Assembly: GCA_017509245.1 (NCBI GenBank)
Contig: JAFWQC010000039.1
Location: 1 to 58,568, forward strand
Source of the DNA: Clostridiales bacterium
GTDB taxonomy: Bacteria > Bacillota > Clostridia > Saccharofermentanales > Saccharofermentanaceae
Direction of reading: 5' to 3'
DNA length: 58,568 nt
Under the pieces are notes generated by a model, which did not search any database, was not told where the DNA came from, and saw nothing but the letters and a program-made list of their open reading frames with translations. Positions 53,450-58,568 of this stretch are shown here, piece after piece. The position numbers and the translations under genes are program-made. How positions within the stretch are numbered: the stretch's first letter is position 1; each line of letters begins with the position of its first letter.

Positions 53450-55561
53450 ATGGATAAGATTAAACGATTCTTTAAGTATGATTTTTTCATAATGCTATTA
53501 GACATAATAGCTGTAAATGCTTCATACTTTTTTGCATTAACGCTCAGATTTTCTATCAATGGCAGATTAGATCCATTATTAGGTAAGTATTTTGATACAG
53601 TTATCTATTTTGCGCCATTCTATACGATTATCTGTATAATCGTTTTCTTTATATTCAAATTGTATGGCGGAATGTGGAGATATGCCGGTATTGGCGATGT
53701 TAACAGAGTCTTCTTTGCCAATGTTATATCCTCTGCACTTCACGTTATTATCACTGTTATCTTCTATCAAAGAATGCCTATAACATACTATGTTATGGGT
53801 GCTGCTATTCAGATGGTAGCTATTGCTTTTATTAGATTTGCTTACCGTCTTGCAATACTTGAGAAGAGACAGATTACCAAGTCTAATGCTGCTAATGCAC
53901 TTGTTATTGGTGCTAAAGAGAATGGAAGCCAAACGATCAAACTTCTCAATATCGGTGTTCGGTATAGACCTGTTGCTGTTATTGATTGCAGCGATTTGGA
54001 TGTAGGGAAGTTGTTAGATGGTATTCCTGTTTATGGGAAAGACGAATTTGAGAGATTAATAACTAAGGGAAAGATCAAAGCTGTTTTCCTTGCAGATGTA
54101 AGTGTTGATGAGGAATTCAGAAATAAGATAAGGAACTTCTGTAAAGAACATAATATTCAGTTTAGCGATTATACAGCGTTCTTTAGTTTTAAAGGTGATA
54201 ATGATTCCTTTAGCGAGATCGTTAACACTCAAAGCAGCCAGGTTTTAGAACAGAAGAAAAGCATTCCTTTCTCTCCTCCGGATATTGGGGACAGCGAGAT
54301 CAATGAAGTTGTTGAAGCTATGAGGAGCGGATGGATTACCACAGGCCCACGTGTAAAGCTTCTCGAAAGACGTTTGGCTGCCTATATTGAAACAGGCAAG
54401 AATGATTATGATACTGAAAGCGATTCTGCGAGATGGAGTAACCGAGTAGTTTGTCTTAATTCAGCTACATCTGCCGAAGAATTGAATCTTAGGATCCTTG
54501 GTATAGGTGAAGGTGATGAGGTTATTATTCCTGCTTATACCTATACTGCTTCTGCGTCTGCCGTTATCCATTGTGGTGCGACGGTTAAGTTTGTTGATAT
54601 ACAAAAAGATGGTGATAAAGCATCTCATATGCCGGAAATGGATTATGATGCTTTAGAGAATGCCATTACCAATAAGACAAAAGCAATTGTAGCAGTTGAT
54701 TTTGCTGGAATTGTTTGTGATTACGATAGGATTTTTGAGATTGTAGAAAGAACAAAGGGACTTTTCACGCCTAAGGAGAGTGATGGGAAGCCTCTTGGAG
54801 ATTTGTCTTCTAGGCTTCAGAAAGCCATCGGTCGCGTAGTAGTCATAGCAGATTGTGCCCACAGTTTGGGTGGAAGCCGTATCTTTAATGGTGAGAGAAA
54901 GTATTGCGGTGCAATAGCTGATTTCACTTCCTTCTCATTCCACGCAGTAAAGAATTTTACTACCGCAGAAGGCGGAGCATCTACCTGGACACCCAAAGCT
55001 GGGATTGATAATGCTGAAATTTATAAAATGTATCAGCTTTTATCTCTCCATGGTCAAAGTAAAGATGCATTAGCTAAGACTAAAGCAGGTTCATGGGAAT
55101 ATGATATTATCGGTCCATGGTATAAATGCAATATGACAGATATTATGGCTGCTATTGGTTTACGGCAGCTTGATAGATATGATGGATTGCTTGACAGAAG
55201 AATTGAGATTATTAAGAGATATGATGATATCTGTGATAAACTCGGCATTCAGCATTTGGTTCATCATACTGATAATATGGACAGTTCAAATCATTTATAT
55301 GTAATTAGGATTCCCAACATTTCTATTGAAAAACGCAATGAGATCATTACAGCAATGGGTGAACAAGGTGTATCTACCAATGTGCATTTCAAACCATTGC
55401 CGTTAATGACTGCTTATAAGGATCTTGGCTGGGATATTAAAGATTTTCCTAATACTTATGATTATTATCATAATTTAATTACTTTACCACTTCACACCAA
55501 GCTTACTGATGATGATATCGATTTTATTATTGAAAAATTAGAGACTGTTATTCAGTCTTGA
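53450..55561 (+). CDS. Membrane-tethered Rossmann / DegT aminotransferase fusion
   Basis: 703-residue chimera. Residues 1-145 carry the four-helix membrane region of FlaA1-type dehydratases. Residues about 148-260 carry the CoA-binding-like domain (VIGAKENGSQ). The catalytic dehydratase domain is missing. In its place, residues about 275-703 are a complete DegT/DnrJ/EryC1 aminotransferase, with SGWITTGPRVKLLE, AYTYTASASAV, an ADCAHSLGG aspartate and PLP lysine K501 in FHAVKNFTTAEGG. It lies 20 bp after the intact dehydratase. I infer a membrane complex in which the keto product passes directly to the transaminase. The reading frame is continuous. Confidence 0.88.
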   Translation: MDKIKRFFKYDFFIMLLDIIAVNASYFFALTLRFSINGRLDPLLGKYFDTVIYFAPFYTIICIIVFFIFKLYGGMWRYAGIGDVNRVFFANVISSALHVIITVIFYQRMPITYYVMGAAIQMVAIAFIRFAYRLAILEKRQITKSNAANALVIGAKENGSQTIKLLNIGVRYRPVAVIDCSDLDVGKLLDGIPVYGKDEFERLITKGKIKAVFLADVSVDEEFRNKIRNFCKEHNIQFSDYTAFFSFKGDNDSFSEIVNTQSSQVLEQKKSIPFSPPDIGDSEINEVVEAMRSGWITTGPRVKLLERRLAAYIETGKNDYDTESDSARWSNRVVCLNSATSAEELNLRILGIGEGDEVIIPAYTYTASASAVIHCGATVKFVDIQKDGDKASHMPEMDYDALENAITNKTKAIVAVDFAGIVCDYDRIFEIVERTKGLFTPKESDGKPLGDLSSRLQKAIGRVVVIADCAHSLGGSRIFNGERKYCGAIADFTSFSFHAVKNFTTAEGGASTWTPKAGIDNAEIYKMYQLLSLHGQSKDALAKTKAGSWEYDIIGPWYKCNMTDIMAAIGLRQLDRYDGLLDRRIEIIKRYDDICDKLGIQHLVHHTDNMDSSNHLYVIRIPNISIEKRNEIITAMGEQGVSTNVHFKPLPLMTAYKDLGWDIKDFPNTYDYYHNLITLPLHTKLTDDDIDFIIEKLETVIQS

Positions 55562-55586
55562 GTAATTAATGAATTGAGGGCATAAA

Positions 55587-56885
55587 ATGACTAACTACTT
55601 AACTGATCCAAGATTTGAAGGTATCAAGCCATTTGAGAATAGGGTATGGCTTGCATCTCCAACCATGCATGGTGATGAGCAAAAGTGGGTTAACGATGCA
55701 TTTGAGAAGAATTGGATCACTACAGCAGGCGAGAATATAAATGAGATCGAACGTCTGATAGCAGATAAAGTAGGAAGGAAACATGCTGTTGCTCTTAGTG
55801 CTGGTACAGCTGCTCTTCATTTGGCGATTAAATTGGCTGGAGAAAAACTTTATGGTCAACCTTTGGTCGGTCATGGAACTCTTGAGGGTAAGAAAGTCTT
55901 CTGTTCTGATATGACTTTTGATGCCACTATAAATGGTATTTGTTATGAGAACGGAACACCTGTATTTATTGATTCAGAATATGAAACCTGGAATATGGAT
56001 CCTATAGCATTAGAGAAAGCTTATGAGATTTATCCAGATGTAAAGTTAATTGTTGTTGCACATCTTTACGGAACACCCGGAAAAATTGATGAGATTAGAA
56101 AAATAGCTGATCAGCATGGTGCGCTTATTGTTGAAGATGCTGCTGAGAGTTTCGGTGCTACATATAATGGCATTCAAACTGGATGTTTTGGGGATTATAG
56201 TGTTATTTCCTTTAATGGCAATAAGATCATTACCGGTTCTTCTGGCGGTATGTTGCTTTGTGATGATGAAGAAGATGCCAATAAGATCCGTAAGTGGTCG
56301 ACTCAGAGCAGGGAAGATGCTCCCTGGTATCAGCATGAGGAACTTGGATATAACTATAGAATGAGCAACATCATTGCCGGCGTAGTTAGAGGTCAGTTAC
56401 CTTATCTTGAAGAGCATATTGCTCAAAAGAAAGCTATTTATGAAAGATATAAAGAAGGTTTAAAAGATTTACCTGTTACGATGAACACATTTCTTAGTAA
56501 CAGTATTCCGAACTATTGGCTTTCATGCTTGATTATTGATAAGGATGCTATGTGTGAGACAGTTAGAGGGGACAAGACAGCTTTTTATAACCACGTTAGT
56601 GAAAAGAGCTGCCCTACTGAGATATTAGAGGCTTTATCTGCTTTTAATGCTGACGGTAGACCAATCTGGAAACCTATGCATTTACAACCTCTTTATAGAA
56701 TGCATCCGTTTATTACAGCTAATGGTAATGGCAGAGCTAGAAGCAATGCATATATCAATGAAAAAGGTTTAGTTGATGTTGGTGCTGATATCTTTGAAAG
56801 AGGATTGTGTTTGCCTAGCGATAATAAAATGACGACGGGTCAACAAAATGTAATTATTGATATAATTCATAAGTGTTTCATCTAA
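55587..56885 (+). CDS. PglE-like sugar aminotransferase (DegT/DnrJ family)
   Basis: 432-residue PLP enzyme close in pattern to PglE, which makes the 4-amino sugar of the bacillosamine pathway. It shows LASPTMHGDE, NWITTAGENINEIE, SAGTAALHLAIKLAG, HLYGTPGKIDEI and VEDAAESFGA. The PLP lysine is K213 in FNGNKIITGSSGG. Together with the dehydratase at 51480 it gives UDP-2-acetamido-4-amino-trideoxyhexose. No acetyltransferase (PglD type) is visible before the window ends. GAGGG lies before the ATG. Confidence 0.9.
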   Translation: MTNYLTDPRFEGIKPFENRVWLASPTMHGDEQKWVNDAFEKNWITTAGENINEIERLIADKVGRKHAVALSAGTAALHLAIKLAGEKLYGQPLVGHGTLEGKKVFCSDMTFDATINGICYENGTPVFIDSEYETWNMDPIALEKAYEIYPDVKLIVVAHLYGTPGKIDEIRKIADQHGALIVEDAAESFGATYNGIQTGCFGDYSVISFNGNKIITGSSGGMLLCDDEEDANKIRKWSTQSREDAPWYQHEELGYNYRMSNIIAGVVRGQLPYLEEHIAQKKAIYERYKEGLKDLPVTMNTFLSNSIPNYWLSCLIIDKDAMCETVRGDKTAFYNHVSEKSCPTEILEALSAFNADGRPIWKPMHLQPLYRMHPFITANGNGRARSNAYINEKGLVDVGADIFERGLCLPSDNKMTTGQQNVIIDIIHKCFI

Positions 56886-56921
56886 ATAAGAGATTAAGAT
56901 ATCAGAAAAGGACGTTTTGTT

Positions 56922-58001
56922 TTGAATATTGTAATTACCAGCAACATAACACGAGGCCTATATAACTTTCGCAGAGAATTAATTGAAACTTTGGCTCATG
57001 ATCACAATGTTACGATTTTATCTTATGGAGAGAATCGTGTTCAGGAATTAAAAGATATGGGCTGTAGTTTCATTGAAATGCCAATTGATAGAAAGGGAAC
57101 GAATCCTTTTAATGATTTGAAACTATTATCCTCGTACAAAAAGCAATTTAAAGCACTTAACCCTGATATTGTTTTAACTTATACAATTAAACCAAATATT
57201 TATGCTGGAATGGCTTGTGCATCTCTTGGAATACCATATATTGCAAATATTACTGGTCTTGGTACTGCTGTTGAAAATGGAGGAATACTGCAAAAAATTA
57301 CAATTCCTCTTTATAAGCTAGGTTTGAAAAAGGCTAAAAAGGTTTTCTTTCAAAATAAAGCAAATTTGGATTTTATGGTTAATCGGGGAATTGTAAAAGG
57401 TCCTTACGAACTTATTCCTGGCTCCGGTGTTAATCTCGATCGTTTTAAGTTATTAGAATATCCTAAAGGAGATACTATTGATTTTACTTTTATAGGTAGA
57501 ATTATTAAACAAAAGGGAATAGATCAGTTTATTGATGCTGCTAAATCAATTCGTGCTACACATCCCGAAACAAGGTTCCACGTTTGTGGAAAATGCTCTC
57601 CTGAGTATGAAAGCTTAATTAAAGAACTGAATGATAAAGGTACTATTATTTACCATGGTGTGATTGATGATATATCTGGAATGCATTCAATATCCGCTTG
57701 TACTATTCATCCATCTTATTATCCGGAAGGCATGTCTAATGTGCTTTTAGAGAGTTGCGCAAGTGGTCGACCTATTATTACTACTAATCGACCTGGGTGC
57801 AAAGAAATTGTTGATGTTGGAGTAAATGGTTTCCTTGTAAATCAGAGAGATAGTGATGATTTGATTAGTAAAATTGAGAAGTTTTTAAGTTTAAGTTGGG
57901 AAGAACGCCAACAAATGGGATTAAATGGCAGGTGTAAAGTTGAGAAAGAATTTGACAGAAACATTGTTATTAGAAGTTATTTAAGAGAAATCGAAAATTA
58001 A
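56922..58001 (+). CDS. Family 4 glycosyltransferase (PglA-like)
   Basis: 359-residue GT-B enzyme. It has IVITSNITRGLYNFR at the N terminus, NITGLGTAVENGG, FTFIGRIIKQKGIDQFIDAA and the HPSYYPEGMSNVLLESCASG motif with the GT4 glutamates. This pattern fits PglA and related GalNAc or galacturonate transferases that act second on an undecaprenyl-linked amino sugar. The start is TTG at 56922 with AAGGAC eight bases upstream. It follows the bacillosamine-type genes, in agreement with a PglA-like role. Confidence 0.88.
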   Translation: MNIVITSNITRGLYNFRRELIETLAHDHNVTILSYGENRVQELKDMGCSFIEMPIDRKGTNPFNDLKLLSSYKKQFKALNPDIVLTYTIKPNIYAGMACASLGIPYIANITGLGTAVENGGILQKITIPLYKLGLKKAKKVFFQNKANLDFMVNRGIVKGPYELIPGSGVNLDRFKLLEYPKGDTIDFTFIGRIIKQKGIDQFIDAAKSIRATHPETRFHVCGKCSPEYESLIKELNDKGTIIYHGVIDDISGMHSISACTIHPSYYPEGMSNVLLESCASGRPIITTNRPGCKEIVDVGVNGFLVNQRDSDDLISKIEKFLSLSWEERQQMGLNGRCKVEKEFDRNIVIRSYLREIEN

Positions 58002-58037
58002 TAGGTTCGAATGTTATTTTTGGAAGAAATAATATAA

Positions 58038-58568
58038 TTGATTTTTCGTAATACTATGCAAGGAACAAAAAGCGCTAATTTATTAATTATTCTCAGTATA
58101 TATATTGCTTTAAAGCCAATATATTTATGGTCATCTGGGTCTTTGCAAATTAGTGATATATTTATGTTGCTAAGTTTAGTATTTGTAATGATTCATCAAC
58201 GGGGCAAAATTATTGTAGATAGTGAATCATATCGATTATTGAAGTTGATTTTATTAATAGTTCTTTATCAAGCCATAATTAACGGGATATGGTCAATAAT
58301 AATTGGAAATAATCTTAATAAAGCAACATTATATTATCTCTTTAATATGCTTGCTGTTCTTCTTACTATATTAATTATTAAAAATTTTTCTTTTGAAGTT
58401 GTATCAAAATATATCATAGTAGGCTGTTTTATTTCTTTGTGTATTACCAATATTGGATTGTTTTTGCGTATTGGCGGTATTAGAAGATTAGGTTTTTTTA
58501 ATAATCCTAATCAATTGGGATATTATGCTTTGATCATTTTTTCAATCTGTTTATTATATTTTTCTTGC
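58038..58568 (+). CDS. Wzy/O-antigen ligase-like membrane protein, 3' truncated
   Basis: An open frame begins with TTG 58038 (GGAAG about 11 bases upstream) or ATG 58056 and runs past the window end, giving about 170-177 residues. It has several hydrophobic helices (LLIILSIYIALKPIYLW, VVSKYIIVGCFISL types) and a RRLGFFNNPNQLGYYAL segment typical of O-antigen polymerases and ligases. It would polymerise the repeat unit of the third locus. The gene is very AT-rich (one sampled 60-base line has 15 G+C). It starts 37-55 bp after the GT4 gene. Confidence 0.8.
   Translation, partial: MIFRNTMQGTKSANLLIILSIYIALKPIYLWSSGSLQISDIFMLLSLVFVMIHQRGKIIVDSESYRLLKLILLIVLYQAIINGIWSIIIGNNLNKATLYYLFNMLAVLLTILIIKNFSFEVVSKYIIVGCFISLCITNIGLFLRIGGIRRLGFFNNPNQLGYYALIIFSICLLYFSC

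Overview
The window looks like the chromosome of a low-to-mid GC Gram-positive anaerobe (Bacillota, probably class Clostridia). The evidence is AGGAGG-type ribosome binding sites, frequent TTG and GTG starts, an LCP-family attachment enzyme, a CpsB/CpsC/CpsD phosphoregulatory set, a class B sortase, an NlpC/P60 wall hydrolase with SH3 domains, and many LicD proteins. No mobile element, CRISPR array or rRNA was seen. A 5'-truncated tRNA-Lys opens the window.

Layout. 1-3.1 kb: tRNA-Lys end, a secreted NlpC/P60 hydrolase and an M20 dipeptidase. 3.4-13.8 kb: first polysaccharide operon (Wzz-like protein, FlaA1-type dehydratase, initiating sugar transferase, three glycosyltransferases, Wzx flippase, two tandem LicD proteins). 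13.85-15.7 kb: a cytosolic sensor/diguanylate cyclase. 16.06-35.3 kb: second large operon behind a structured leader (polyprenyl-phosphate sugar transferase, split transketolase plus epimerase, GT8, LicD, an 804-residue winged-helix/nucleotidyltransferase/SHMT-like fusion, two GT2, Wzy, QdtA/QdtB/GNAT/RmlA/RmlB for a dTDP-3-acylamino-3,6-dideoxyhexose, a second Wzx, an SDR/cytidylyltransferase fusion, LicD). 35.5-46.1 kb: two divergent phosphonate operons. The minus-strand one carries a winged-helix nucleotidyltransferase, 2-AEP transaminase and cytidylyltransferase/PEP mutase. The plus-strand one carries a second cytidylyltransferase/PEP mutase, a phosphoesterase, an epimerase, a nucleotidyltransferase, an unknown Rossmann protein, phosphonopyruvate decarboxylase and LicD. 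46.2-51.3 kb: an LCP protein and, convergent to it, the CpsC-CpsD-CpsB-sortase B operon and a wall-anchored protein. 51.5-58.6 kb: a more AT-rich third polysaccharide locus with a second FlaA1-type dehydratase, a membrane-tethered aminotransferase, a PglE-like aminotransferase, a GT4 enzyme and a Wzy-like polymerase cut by the window end.

How it may work together. The operons encode Wzx/Wzy-type surface glycans that LCP enzymes would attach to the wall. The most unusual content is the decoration machinery. There are five LicD phosphotransferases, and three of them sit beside nucleotidyltransferases that are fused to, or operonic with, different substrate-making enzymes (SHMT-like PLP enzyme, SDR reductase, PEP mutase with phosphonopyruvate decarboxylase). 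I infer a modular system that makes several CMP/CDP-activated phosphonate or phosphate substituents and loads them onto the glycan. The PEP mutase, decarboxylase and transaminase together predict 2-aminoethylphosphonate. The products of the SHMT-like and SDR modules cannot be told from sequence.
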